The notes: generated by a model from the letters alone, not told the origin. A DNA stretch of 64,000 bases from Ignavibacteria bacterium UBA2333 (GCA_002344895.1 DDUR01000101.1:1-64000), one strand, 5' to 3'. Positions 42,968 through 51,365 are shown, numbered from the stretch's first letter. Numbers and translations are program-made.

Positions 42968-43714
42968 ATACGGGACAACAAAATATCCCGCTTCGTAAAG
43001 ACTTACTATCGTACAATCTCTCGTATCCAATGATTCCTCGACGCTTCCACGTGAATAAAGGTCACGATGTGAATCTGGCTTATACCTGCCGATTTTCATG
43101 CGAGTGACGATAGCAATCGTCGCTAAATGATTGAAACTGAATTCTCGCTCGATAACTGATAACTTTTCAAGATGTGTCCGAATCCGCGAACGGATGTCCG
43201 AACTTGAAAACCCAACGGTACACTTTGATTTATTCGTCATCAGAATCCAGTTTTCCGCTTCTATAGAATTGTCACCGAATACGTCAAGCAGCGGTATCGT
43301 GTATGCGACATTTTTAACATAACAGACTCCATCAATTGCGTACTGTAACCACAAAGGATCTTGACCAACGCACTCAATGTGCACTTTATACACTTGTTCC
43401 TTTGACGGTCCAGTGACTCTCTCAACCAGCTGTTTTGCAGCATTAGGTGGTTGAGTTATCGTTAGATTTTCAACATGAGCATTAATGAATGGTTTCAATT
43501 CAGGATTGTTTGCTCGATACAGATAGTACAACGTTATCATAAGACCGATACTCGTCGTGATCTCTGCCGCAGCTGCAATCTTGTCCACATTATTCCAACT
43601 TGAAACCACATCACTTCCATCTGAGCCAGTAGTCATTGGTAAGATCAATGATACCAGAAAAATGAAACCTAGACCTGCGGACAGGTAAATTGCTTTTGAC
43701 TTTTGAGTTTTCAT
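42920..43714 (-). CDS. two-helix membrane protein, hypothetical
   Basis: 264 residues. Two N-terminal membrane helices (AIYLSAGLGFIFLVSLILPM and ITTSIGLMITLYYLY), then a soluble domain of about 190 residues with no recognised family. Last gene of the late operon and more AT-rich than the structural genes, so probably an accessory (lysogenic-conversion) gene. It overlaps the upstream lipoprotein gene as ATGA. Confidence 0.65.
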   Translation of the reverse strand: MKTQKSKAIYLSAGLGFIFLVSLILPMTTGSDGSDVVSSWNNVDKIAAAAEITTSIGLMITLYYLYRANNPELKPFINAHVENLTITQPPNAAKQLVERVTGPSKEQVYKVHIECVGQDPLWLQYAIDGVCYVKNVAYTIPLLDVFGDNSIEAENWILMTNKSKCTVGFSSSDIRSRIRTHLEKLSVIEREFSFNHLATIAIVTRMKIGRYKPDSHRDLYSRGSVEESLDTRDCTIVSLYEAGYFVVPYKKIDELRPSIDKAMA

Positions 43715-43866
43715 GGAATGCGGCTTGGTGTTGTACCTGGTTCATACCCTCCCATAGGACACCCACACGGATAGACCTCAGGATTCGGCTCCATGACTGC
43801 CGGTTCACACGACATTAGCAAAGCAATGGCAATTGCGGCCGTGATGATTGCAATGATCTTCTTCAT
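43711..43866 (-). CDS. 51-residue lipoprotein
   Basis: MKKIIAIITAAIAIALLMSC is a textbook lipoprotein signal with Cys20, followed by 31 residues containing CGCPMGGYEPG. ATGA overlaps with genes on both sides. Possibly a spanin-like outer-membrane lipoprotein for the lysis step, or a surface-exclusion lipoprotein; the sequence cannot decide. Confidence 0.65.
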   Translation of the reverse strand: MKKIIAIITAAIAIALLMSCEPAVMEPNPEVYPCGCPMGGYEPGTTPSRIP

Positions 43867-44309
43867 TTCTTTTTCCCCCGTACGTATGTTTTTTTACCGT
43901 TTGCGTTGATGTAATACTGACCACCACGCGGTCCAGTGTGAATGGTATGTCCTGAACCGGTTGCACTCGTTCCGGTGGCTGACGGCCGAAGTGACGTATC
44001 GGTGCCAGCAGAGTACTTTCGTACCGCTTCACGCGAAATGATTACACGGTTCGCGTCGACATGTGCAATAAATGTACCATCGCCAACCGTCGAGTCGACG
44101 TGGATAATGTCACCCTTGTGCAGGGTTACGGAGTTCGTCGTGTCATCCGTGTATCGTAAGACGATACTATCCACGGCGACTTCGTAATCGCCATTGATTT
44201 CACGGGATGTAAGAGGTCGATCAGTACCGTCATTGCCGAGCTTTGATATGGTCTGGCAACCATATACGGCACAGATCGTCACAAATAGTAAGCATAGGCG
44301 ATAACCCAT
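43863..44309 (-). CDS. lipoprotein with C-terminal GPRGGQYYxNxxGKKTYV motif
   Basis: 148 residues from the ATG at 44309: a hydrophobic signal ending VYGC (lipobox), a beta-rich middle (SVTLHKGDIIHVDS), a Ser/Thr linker and the tail GPRGGQYYINANGKKTYV plus basic residues. This tail resembles short basic motifs seen at the ends of diverse secreted proteins. Function unknown. The dyad cluster at 44386-44422 is just upstream. Confidence 0.62.
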   Translation of the reverse strand: MGYRLCLLFVTICAVYGCQTISKLGNDGTDRPLTSREINGDYEVAVDSIVLRYTDDTTNSVTLHKGDIIHVDSTVGDGTFIAHVDANRVIISREAVRKYSAGTDTSLRPSATGTSATGSGHTIHTGPRGGQYYINANGKKTYVRGKKK

Positions 44310-44385
44310 GAATACTCCGAAACACAATGTCTAATCAGTGGTAGTGAACCGAGGCGAACATACGGACGTTCATACGCCGAACCAA

Positions 44386-44422
44386 ATCACGGAATCCCGT
44401 GATATATCACCTGATATATCAC
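44386..44422. promoter_or_regulatory. overlapping dyads upstream of the lipoprotein group
   Basis: Three adjoining symmetric elements: ATCACGG-AATC-CCGTGAT (44386-44403), the perfect palindrome GTGATATATCAC (44399-44410) and a near copy TGATATATCAC (44412-44422). They lie between the lipoprotein start (44309) and the J-domain gene stop (44419). Candidate operator/promoter for 44309-42920. Confidence 0.5.
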
Positions 44423-44871
44423 CGTCGGCCGATCTTGTCCAGGAGTGCACCAACACCGGATCGAATCAGCTCACCGGCAAGATCTCCAGCTGCTTTGGAA
44501 ATCGTCTTCGTGGCCCGCTTCGTGGATACACGCCGTTTGAAGTGATCCACGAAGGGCGTGATCGCGGTTTGTGTCGTTGGAGTCGGCGTTGCCGGTGACA
44601 CAACGACTTCGTATCGCTCCAGAAGCTTGTGCAGCCGATCACGTGCTGCGATTGCATCGAGGGCGGTGCGGTACTGGTTGTCCAGGGCAATCTGAGCTTC
44701 CGAGGATCCACCAGTATCGGGGTGGGTTCGTTTGACGGTCGTACGGTAGACCTTTTTGGCCTCATCTGAGCTCGTACAGCAGCGAAAGGGCCCAAGGGTA
44801 TCCATGAGCACCCTGAAGCGTTCCTGAAGCTCCTGACGCGACGTAGCGGCCTCTAAGTCGGCGACTGTCAC
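44419..44871 (-). CDS. J-domain-like protein
   Basis: 150 residues from a GTG at 44871 (GTGA overlap with the upstream stop); the longer frame to 44979 overlaps that gene. Segment AKKVYRTTVKRTHPDTGG carries the HPD motif between helices, as in DnaJ J domains, so it may recruit a host Hsp70. The C-terminal part is basic and ends in a helix (LAGELIRSGVGALLDKIGRR). Confidence 0.65.
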   Translation of the reverse strand: MTVADLEAATSRQELQERFRVLMDTLGPFRCCTSSDEAKKVYRTTVKRTHPDTGGSSEAQIALDNQYRTALDAIAARDRLHKLLERYEVVVSPATPTPTTQTAITPFVDHFKRRVSTKRATKTISKAAGDLAGELIRSGVGALLDKIGRR

Positions 44872-45053
44872 AGCCCTTCTTCCTGAAGGGAGTCGAAAAG
44901 AAACCGCAGGCCTTCGTACAGATCCTCGTGCGTTACACACTCGATGTCGACGGAAGTACAGATTTCGTGTTCCCGCCACACGATGACAACCACGGCCTTT
45001 GCAGTAGGATCCTTCGCACGAATTGAACCTGATATGGTTTGGTCGTCACTCAT
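44868..45053 (-). CDS. 61-residue hypothetical protein
   Basis: Small beta-alpha protein (AKAVVVIVWREHEICTSVDIEC, then an acidic helix). ATGA overlap with the large polyvalent protein gene upstream. Function unknown. Confidence 0.5.
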   Translation of the reverse strand: MSDDQTISGSIRAKDPTAKAVVVIVWREHEICTSVDIECVTHEDLYEGLRFLFDSLQEEGL

Positions 45054-47764
45054 TGATCCAGGACATTAAACCTTCGGCCGCGAATCTCACGTGGATCCAT
45101 GTATCGATGCTTGATAAGAGTAGCCGTAAACTTTTTCATTGCGACTTCGATGTCACACTCGAAACCCCAGGCGGAGGATCCAGCTGCAAATGTTCCGTCC
45201 TTATCAGAACGGCCAACGAAGATCCACGCACATCGATGTCGATTCTCGACGAAATACTTCAACATTACAGACTCTTCCGTGTAGAGCCTGAGTTTCTGGA
45301 TGGAGTCGATGATGACGAACTGATACTGGCCGCTCTCAACCCGTTCAGTCAGTGTTCGCCAATCGGAGATCGAATCGAGTGAGACGTTCCGAAGTGGCAA
45401 TGCCAGTTCCGATAGACGGTGACGGAACGATGCAGACGTGACTGGTTCCTCGGCACTGTTCAAAAGCACAGGACCAAACAATCCGAGCTCATCAGCTAGG
45501 TGCATGACAAACGTGCTCTTACCATTGTACTTCTGGCCCCAAATGAGCATTGAGAATGTTGGAGGTACACGATCACCCAGGAACGACGCAAAACGACCAA
45601 ACGGCAAGGAACGAGTGGGAGCCATTGCAAGAATCTCGGAAGCCAATTGACTTCGATCTGCCAGCTGGCCGGAGATCCCTTGCAAGATCTGATCGCGTGT
45701 CTGTGGTTCAGAGAATCCAAAGCCCGATCCCTGGGACTCTGTCGCTGCACGCCGGTGGTACTGATCGACCCACGCAGCGAACTTGCGAGGTCCAGCGTCA
45801 AGGGCCTGCCACGTGAATCGAACGTTTTCGGGAAGATCCGGCCGTATCATCGACGTTTGCGAAAGGAATTTATCTTTCGGTACACCAGAAGCACGTCGTT
45901 CGGATTCTGCCTCGATGGCCAGTCGAATGAGCGGCATCAGATCCCACTGACCGCCGAGCTTACGAATCTTCAGAAGTACGGGTGCTGACCGAAGGATTTG
46001 TGTCGTGTACGATCGAGCGAGACCTGCCAGGCGTGCATCCTCCAAGAGTGCTCCCAAGAGGATCGACTGGACCATCAGCCGGCCCGAATCGGTAAAGGAG
46101 GATGTTCTGTCCAGGAACTGAGAGACGTTCGTGTCGGTGATAATGCGAGCTTTCCGCAGAACACCAATCAACGCACGCGATGCACGCGGATCGTTGAAGA
46201 GGTCGGCAATCGTTTCGACGTTGGATTGCTCCAGGATTTCAGCAACGAGTTCGAGTGCCGCCGGTGTGATTTGCCGTGCCAGGGAAAACGCTTCAGTCGT
46301 ATGATCAATACCTTGCGTTAACGATTTGTTCAAAACATTCGAGTAGTAGGCACATCGAGCAAGATCTGCATCGACAACCCTTACCAAGACTGGATGTTTT
46401 AGCCTGTCGATGGTTGTCGGATCGACGTTGTAGACGTGTGCGTTTTCTGTCAGATACCGACGATACCGGTCATAGGTACCAGCAGCGACGGATCGTTTCA
46501 ACATCATAGTCCGGCCGTTTCCGCCCAGTACGATGTAGAGTTGACGGCCGCTCTCTGCATCCGTAGGTGTGCTTGTATCGCTTGTGCCTTGCGCAACAAC
46601 GATCGGAGGTCCGTCCACGGCCGACGGCGTGTCGGTGATCATGAGAGCTGGTTCGAGCTGTCGCGCTCCACGATCGACCTTGAGTTGTTCGGCCGGATCT
46701 CGCGTGTAGTCACGTTGTTGGCATCCGCCTGGATATCGTGGATCTGTTGCCCAGGACTCAGGATCATGCGACGTCACAAGTTGTGTTACGTCCACCACAG
46801 CATACTTGCCATGCAGAGCACCATCTGGCGTGCGAACGGCGACGGTACGGCCGTCAGTTGATGTTACGGCCGTTCGTTCATCAGACAACCGCTCAAAAGC
46901 TTCCGAGACGATGGCCTGCATATACGGATGCACGGCATCGATGATGGCCTTCGACGGATATCGATACGATTCGCCTTCATCTGCGAAGTGAGGCACGAGA
47001 AACTTGTTGATGATCCGTGCCTTCCGCAATCTCCACGAGACCCAACACTCGAACGTACGAGCGAAGATCTCAACACGACTGCACCAGTATTCCCCTACTT
47101 TCGTGGACTGCATCCGACGTAGTGCACGTGCAAACTCTGTCGGCTCATTATCATCGTCCAAGAGTACAGTTTTAAACACGTTCTCAAACAGACCTTCGAC
47201 GGTGCGTGTATCGAGGCGTTTTTCGTTGATGGCTAACGTCGCGGAGTAACCGGAGATGTATTTACGTGTCTTCGATGTTACCTCCGACGTTGCCAGATAG
47301 TTGTCGAGGGCATGTCCATACTCATGAGCCAGAGAACCACGGCCAGCACGTTTCGTGAGGTTAATGATTGACCAGGGATCGTGCTCGTAGTGCGCAGCTG
47401 CTTTGGTACGGCCGCGTGCTCCCAGGGCGATGGATAGTCGTCCATCAAATCCGATCAGCGAAGGATCAACGTCACAGATTTTTGCCAAGTCATCGAAGCC
47501 GATCATTGAGCCATAGAGCCAGTGCGCCCGATCATTTTCGGTCATCCAGTTGCCGAATTCAATTGCCTTCAAATTGAAACGTAGACGGCCGAGATTGGGA
47601 TCACGTAACCAGTCATGAGGCAATATCTCAGCCACACCGATACGCGTAGTTGACAGGTTGATCTTACCACGCCACCACACGTCCTGGCGCCCACCAGGAA
47701 CAGGTGTACCGACGTCGGGTGTACGATCACCAAGATTCTTGTTTACCATTCTCCGTGCGGGCAT
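45050..47764 (-). CDS. polyvalent protein: LPD1 metallopeptidase-like + DdrB-ParB + RadA-like ATPase
   Basis: 904 residues. Residues about 30-280 match LPD1 of phage and plasmid polyvalent proteins, with a zinc-type motif AHEYGHALD (His147, Glu148, His151). Residues about 320-640 match the DdrB-like ParB domain (LGGNGRTMMLKR, HPVLVRVVDADLARCAYYSN). Residues about 700-904 form a RecA-fold ATPase close to RadA: Walker A GQKYNGKST (743-751), Walker B FVIIDSIQ (816-823), KDGTFAAGS (855 on), and KHRYMD where RadA has KNRFG. Polyvalent proteins can be injected with the genome to protect it. This is the only ATPase visible in the element, so it might act in replication, recombination or DNA packaging. 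Confidence 0.82.
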   Translation of the reverse strand: MPARRMVNKNLGDRTPDVGTPVPGGRQDVWWRGKINLSTTRIGVAEILPHDWLRDPNLGRLRFNLKAIEFGNWMTENDRAHWLYGSMIGFDDLAKICDVDPSLIGFDGRLSIALGARGRTKAAAHYEHDPWSIINLTKRAGRGSLAHEYGHALDNYLATSEVTSKTRKYISGYSATLAINEKRLDTRTVEGLFENVFKTVLLDDDNEPTEFARALRRMQSTKVGEYWCSRVEIFARTFECWVSWRLRKARIINKFLVPHFADEGESYRYPSKAIIDAVHPYMQAIVSEAFERLSDERTAVTSTDGRTVAVRTPDGALHGKYAVVDVTQLVTSHDPESWATDPRYPGGCQQRDYTRDPAEQLKVDRGARQLEPALMITDTPSAVDGPPIVVAQGTSDTSTPTDAESGRQLYIVLGGNGRTMMLKRSVAAGTYDRYRRYLTENAHVYNVDPTTIDRLKHPVLVRVVDADLARCAYYSNVLNKSLTQGIDHTTEAFSLARQITPAALELVAEILEQSNVETIADLFNDPRASRALIGVLRKARIITDTNVSQFLDRTSSFTDSGRLMVQSILLGALLEDARLAGLARSYTTQILRSAPVLLKIRKLGGQWDLMPLIRLAIEAESERRASGVPKDKFLSQTSMIRPDLPENVRFTWQALDAGPRKFAAWVDQYHRRAATESQGSGFGFSEPQTRDQILQGISGQLADRSQLASEILAMAPTRSLPFGRFASFLGDRVPPTFSMLIWGQKYNGKSTFVMHLADELGLFGPVLLNSAEEPVTSASFRHRLSELALPLRNVSLDSISDWRTLTERVESGQYQFVIIDSIQKLRLYTEESVMLKYFVENRHRCAWIFVGRSDKDGTFAAGSSAWGFECDIEVAMKKFTATLIKHRYMDPREIRGRRFNVLDQ

Positions 47765-47940
47765 TTCTCACCTGGGTATTTAACCTTCGCATCGACAAAA
47801 CATGAGCATACACGGCATCGTCGGTTGAGATCCAGCAAGGGACATTTTTCACAGATCTCAAGCCGACGACGCGATTCGGCGGTCACTGGCATGAGTGCCG
47901 AGCCGATAAGTTTCACTGCACCCGTTACGAACTTCGACAC
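47743..47940 (-). CDS. small Cys-rich zinc-ribbon-like protein
   Basis: 65 residues: a hydrophobic N-terminal helix, then CEKCPLLDLNRRCRVCSC followed by GEKCPHGEW. This Cys pattern ending in KCPxGxW recurs in short phage proteins of unknown role. It overlaps the start of the polyvalent gene by 22 bp. Confidence 0.68.
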   Translation of the reverse strand: MSKFVTGAVKLIGSALMPVTAESRRRLEICEKCPLLDLNRRCRVCSCFVDAKVKYPGEKCPHGEW

Positions 47941-47941
47941 G

Positions 47942-48355
47942 TTACTTCGCTAGTGATTCACCAGCAATCGTGCCACCAGCTGCACCGAGGGCAGAACCGA
48001 GCGTACCACCAACCAGATTGCCCAGGGCAGCACCAACGGCAGCTCCCGTCGCTCTCACGATGGTCTTGCCGTTGGATCCCAAGTTGTCAGAGAGTGAATG
48101 CTGTACGCGTGAGCGACGTTTGCGGGCCGTCTTCTTCGTTGTTTTCCGGGCCGTACGCTTTCGAGCGGTCTTCCGTGCTGTTTTCTTCGTGGTACGCTTA
48201 CGCGCGGTTTTCCGTGCAGTTTTCTTCGCCGTACGCTTACGAGCGGTCTTCCGTGCAGTTTTCTTCGTTGTACGCTTACGAGCGGACTTCCGTGCTGTTT
48301 TCTTCGTGGTACGCTTACGAGCGGACTTCCGTGCTGTTTTCTTTGCTGCTGCCAT
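47942..48355 (-). CDS. histone H1-like basic protein with glycine-zipper membrane tail
   Basis: 137 residues. Residues 1-85 are tandem 13-residue units of Lys/Arg/Ala/Thr (KKTARKSARKRTT and variants), like eukaryotic H1 tails and bacterial HU-linked histone-like proteins, so it should bind DNA strongly. Residues 100-137 are Gly/Ala-rich and hydrophobic (GAAVGAALGNLVGGTLGSALG), a glycine-zipper that can insert in membranes. The repeat is also visible in DNA as a 39-bp unit. Candidate genome-condensing protein attached to the internal membrane of the virion. Confidence 0.8.
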   Translation of the reverse strand: MAAAKKTARKSARKRTTKKTARKSARKRTTKKTARKTARKRTAKKTARKTARKRTTKKTARKTARKRTARKTTKKTARKRRSRVQHSLSDNLGSNGKTIVRATGAAVGAALGNLVGGTLGSALGAAGGTIAGESLAK

Positions 48356-48370
48356 GAGTGTTCCTCCAGG

Positions 48371-48958
48371 TTAAAGTTCAAGTCTCAGTGCTACCGTTGC
48401 AGCTGGTTGTAGTGACATGCCATGTATCAGCAAGTCACCAGATGCAACAAGTGAAATGTCATTCGTGAAATGCAGTCGTGCTCCCACAGATAGCCGAGGT
48501 GTGATTGTCGACGTTGAAAACGCATACGATGCTCCTCCTTCGGCATAGAGTCCAAACAGTTTTTGCTGTGACTCAAGGTTTGCGGCAACCATTCGTTCAC
48601 CGACAACGACCTGAGCATGTGCAGTTCGTCGTATATCATCACACTCAACAATGATACTGTCGACGCCACCGTCAGATCTCACGATAACGGTATCGTAGCG
48701 CACACGTTCGCGTATTCCGAGGTTGCGTAACAGAAGTCGTAGCGAGTCTCGTTCGCGGATGATACGCGCCACCACCGCTGAGTCTACGCCGTGCGGAATC
48801 TCACGCGTCAGGGATCCATTTGAAATTGTCGTCGCGAAACGATGTACGGGAATACGCACCTGTACGGTGTCCGTTGTCGAACATGTACGAATGAGGATCC
48901 ACGCGATGACGATTGCGAGAACAACGCACAAGTTTACTATCGTCCGTGCGCTTAACAT
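48371..48958 (-). CDS. membrane-anchored hypothetical protein
   Basis: 195 residues. N-terminal helix (IVNLCVVLAIVIAWILI), a helical segment (DSAVVARIIRERDSLRLLLRNL), then beta strands (LFGLYAEGGASYAF, TPRLSVGARLHF) and a C-terminal VALRLEL. Reminiscent of Bacteroidota prophage proteins placed near lysis genes. Function unknown; 7-bp overlap with the upstream gene. Confidence 0.58.
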   Translation of the reverse strand: MLSARTIVNLCVVLAIVIAWILIRTCSTTDTVQVRIPVHRFATTISNGSLTREIPHGVDSAVVARIIRERDSLRLLLRNLGIRERVRYDTVIVRSDGGVDSIIVECDDIRRTAHAQVVVGERMVAANLESQQKLFGLYAEGGASYAFSTSTITPRLSVGARLHFTNDISLVASGDLLIHGMSLQPAATVALRLEL

Positions 48959-49269
48959 GATCGGTTACGTACCTTGTTCAGTGCATATCCTGTCAGGATC
49001 GATGCGGCCTGGCCAGCTGCTGCACCTGCCAGAGCAGGCAGGATCCAACCGTGACGTCGACGTCGAAACACAATCGTTCCAACGAGCAACGTTGTACCCA
49101 CGTTCGCTACTGCCTGAATGGTAGAGTGCAGAAGTCGATCCGTCATTTCACACGGAAACGCATTCGGTGTTGCTGAGACAATCGTTGAAGGAGTCGACAC
49201 GAACTGCGTTCGTGGATCCAGCACGGACTGCTGCGATGTCGTTGTGTTAGATCGTGTCGTCAGAATCAC
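48952..49269 (-). CDS. membrane protein, 105 residues
   Basis: Starts at a GTG at 49269 (GTGA overlap with the upstream stop). Two hydrophobic segments near the C-terminus: TIQAVANVGTTLLVGTIVF and GWILPALAGAAAGQAASIL. Candidate virion membrane protein. Confidence 0.55.
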   Translation of the reverse strand: MILTTRSNTTTSQQSVLDPRTQFVSTPSTIVSATPNAFPCEMTDRLLHSTIQAVANVGTTLLVGTIVFRRRRHGWILPALAGAAAGQAASILTGYALNKVRNRSC

Positions 49270-49622
49270 GATTTCTTGCGCCCAATGAGGATTCCGACAC
49301 TCACAAGTGCTGCGACACAACCAAGACCGATAACAACTCCACCGGCAACGATCGTACGAGCTGTCTTCGGCCGTTCTACAATTGCTTGTTCGACGCCATC
49401 CGTGAGACCACTTCTCACAGCAGAAGAGATTGCCTCGGATACGCCGCTGGTAGCAGCGTTACCAACCTTCGTCGATGCGTTTTTGACGTCACGAAGTATG
49501 CCGTCGATGGGATTATCTGCCAGGCCGCCGGATTTGTCACGCCATGGTGGCCGCACGCCGTCGTGAAGTCCCTGCCGGAATGTTGGTGTCTGTGATGAAA
49601 GCCCACCGCGAATGATGTTCAT
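49266..49622 (-). CDS. single-helix membrane protein with GLHDG motif
   Basis: 118 residues. N-terminus MNIIRGGLS...RQGLHDGVR, an amphipathic middle, and a C-terminal helix (IVAGGVVIGLGCVAALVSVGI) with a basic end. The opening and the C-terminal helix layout resemble the 190-residue protein at 59360. AAAGGA precedes the ATG. Confidence 0.6.
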   Translation of the reverse strand: MNIIRGGLSSQTPTFRQGLHDGVRPPWRDKSGGLADNPIDGILRDVKNASTKVGNAATSGVSEAISSAVRSGLTDGVEQAIVERPKTARTIVAGGVVIGLGCVAALVSVGILIGRKKS

Positions 49623-49634
49623 GATAGTTTCCTT

Positions 49635-50150
49635 TTAATACCATTCCGAGCGAATGAGGTATCGATACGCCGTTGGGTACTTCTCAGCAACGTGTATGAA
49701 GGCAAATCCCTTGCGCTGATCACGAATTTCAGACCACGTATATGTACGAATACCGACGCGATCATTCATGTTGCCTTCTATCGTTGTGATACCAGCCTTG
49801 CCAACACCAATCACAATTCCAACGTGTCCAGTACCGGCTGATGAGTAGCGGTAGAACACGTCGCCGACCTCGGGCTCACCGTCAACGCGAAATATTGAAC
49901 GAGACTTGTTCAACATGTCGCGGGCACCTTTTGTCTTCGGCACCAACACGATAAGCCCGAGTCGCATACACGTCAAAAGATGCACGGCATAGACGAACTG
50001 CGCACACCACGCTTCTGCGAGTGGGACCTTGTCTCCATAGATCTGCTTGATCTCGTCGACACACGGACCACGATTCTCAGACACTTCGACACAACGTCGC
50101 TCGACGTAGTTCGCAGCGATCCGATACTGAAGATGTGCGTACGCGTTCAT
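49635..50150 (-). CDS. CHAP-type peptidoglycan hydrolase 2
   Basis: 171 residues. Cys in AEAWCAQFVYAVHLL and His in GTGHVGIVIGV give the catalytic pair of CHAP (NlpC/P60-like) amidases/peptidases; GDVFYRY is the usual strand. No signal peptide. Directly follows another CHAP gene, so a duplicated pair. Could be the virion-borne entry enzyme or the lysis endolysin. Confidence 0.8.
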   Translation of the reverse strand: MNAYAHLQYRIAANYVERRCVEVSENRGPCVDEIKQIYGDKVPLAEAWCAQFVYAVHLLTCMRLGLIVLVPKTKGARDMLNKSRSIFRVDGEPEVGDVFYRYSSAGTGHVGIVIGVGKAGITTIEGNMNDRVGIRTYTWSEIRDQRKGFAFIHVAEKYPTAYRYLIRSEWY

Positions 50151-50154
50151 CTAG

Positions 50155-50802
50155 TCAGGCTCGAAGGACGGCGATGAGTGGCAACGTGGTAGATCGTTTA
50201 TACCGTGTCTTTCGACATACGCAGTCACCATCGTATTGCGATCCACGGCCGCACGATGTGTTACCGCCAATGGCCAGGTATGTTGATCCCCTATCAGACT
50301 CAACGATTTCCGTGTGTCCAAGAAATTGTTTGCCAACGAGGTCCCTGTTCGTCGCTCGTCGTGCATGGATCGTTATGTCACCCGCTCTCATGTTTAGTCC
50401 ACCTGGACTCGACGGCAAGAGAATGCGTAGTGATGACGTCGGGAGAGTCGCTGCCTTCAAAAGGTCCCAACAAGCACCTGTCCGTTTGAGGGGCGACCGA
50501 ATACCAGTTTTAGCGGCTGCCATGCGAAACATGTCCGTAACGAAGTAGGCGCACCAGGAATCACCATCACGACCACCACCACGTCGGATGATGTCACTGA
50601 TAATGGGTCCACGATTGTAGCCGTATTCGCAGATGCCGATGTGCTGCTTGGCAAACTCAACGGCTGTCGATGAGAGGCTAGCATCATTCACCGGCGAAGA
50701 TGACGAGGGTTCCGACTGCGCAAACAGCGGAAGCGATAGCGATACTGCCAAGCAACACAGCAAGGCCAACACTACTGTCATAGATCTTGGTCCAGACTTC
50801 AT
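50155..50802 (-). CDS. CHAP-type peptidoglycan hydrolase 1, start ambiguous
   Basis: 215 residues from the ATG at 50802, with a signal peptide (MTVVLALLCCLAVSLSLPLF, ending AQS), or 178 residues from a GTG at 50691 that overlaps the holin-like gene stop (GTGAATGA). Catalytic Cys in GDSWCAYFVTDMF and His in FLGHTEIVES. The first start makes it an exported endolysin and overlaps the holin-like gene by 119 bp; the second makes it holin-dependent and fits the short overlaps used elsewhere. Confidence 0.82.
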   Translation of the reverse strand: MKSGPRSMTVVLALLCCLAVSLSLPLFAQSEPSSSSPVNDASLSSTAVEFAKQHIGICEYGYNRGPIISDIIRRGGGRDGDSWCAYFVTDMFRMAAAKTGIRSPLKRTGACWDLLKAATLPTSSLRILLPSSPGGLNMRAGDITIHARRATNRDLVGKQFLGHTEIVESDRGSTYLAIGGNTSCGRGSQYDGDCVCRKTRYKRSTTLPLIAVLRA

Positions 50803-50995
50803 ACGACGGGTCCTTTCGAGAGATGTAGAGGTTACCGAATGCTGTCACTGTACCGAGCATTACGGCTTGATTGGCAAACATTTTGCATATCAGCGCGACG
50901 TCATGGCTGTGTGTCACGGATGCGACGATCCACAGAATGATGGCAGCGATGATGACCCACAGGGAAAAGAGTTTATGACTCATCAGATTCCTCAT
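50684..50995 (-). CDS. holin-like membrane protein
   Basis: 103 residues with three membrane segments (LFSLWVIIAAIILWIVASV, ANQAVMLGTVTAFGNLY, SSVGLAVLLGSIAIASAVCAV and on) and charged loops. Position directly before two CHAP hydrolases supports a holin role. An internal ATG at 50983 is an alternative start. Confidence 0.65.
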   Translation of the reverse strand: MRNLMSHKLFSLWVIIAAIILWIVASVTHSHDVALICKMFANQAVMLGTVTAFGNLYISRKDPSYEVWTKIYDSSVGLAVLLGSIAIASAVCAVGTLVIFAGE

Positions 50996-51365
50996 CAGCT
51001 ATGGGTGGAGCTGCGGCCGTTGTTGGTTCCGCTGGTCGCTGGTCAACGAGCTCCGAACCAACAATTGCGACTGATACCGCCGAAGCCGTTTCCCCTACGA
51101 TCTTCAGATTCGGTAGCATGACACAATCGTACTTGCTGAGGATTGGCATCAATTCATTCAGGAATGATGTCGACACATCGTCAGCTGCTGGCGATGTGTC
51201 GATTTTTCCAGATGCGACCTTGAAAACTTTCACTTCACCATAAAATCCGCGAAGTGGATTCCAGCCGACGCTTGCAATTACGCGGCAGCTTGTGCGGCTC
51301 TCAAGTTCTTTAAGCTCCTTGCGAACCGCACGTTCAGCTGCTGTACGTTGTTCCTTCGTGCGCAT
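50973..51365 (-). CDS. hypothetical late protein
   Basis: 130 residues from the ATG at 51365 (TAATG overlap with the preceding gene). A basic N-terminal helix, a beta-rich middle (TSCRVIASVGWNPLRGFYGE) and an acidic, Ala/Pro-rich tail. No recognised domain. Confidence 0.5.
   Translation of the reverse strand: MRTKEQRTAAERAVRKELKELESRTSCRVIASVGWNPLRGFYGEVKVFKVASGKIDTSPAADDVSTSFLNELMPILSKYDCVMLPNLKIVGETASAVSVAIVGSELVDQRPAEPTTAAAPPIADEESDES

Noticed and set aside
45050..47764. C-terminal ATPase as a large terminase
   Set aside because: The motifs (DSIQ, KDG, KHRY) match RadA/RecA proteins and there is no terminase nuclease domain.
47953..48374. Two plus-strand frames opposite the basic-repeat gene
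   Set aside because: Val/Phe/Arg repeats are simply the reverse of the Lys/Arg repeat; no start context or neighbours fit.
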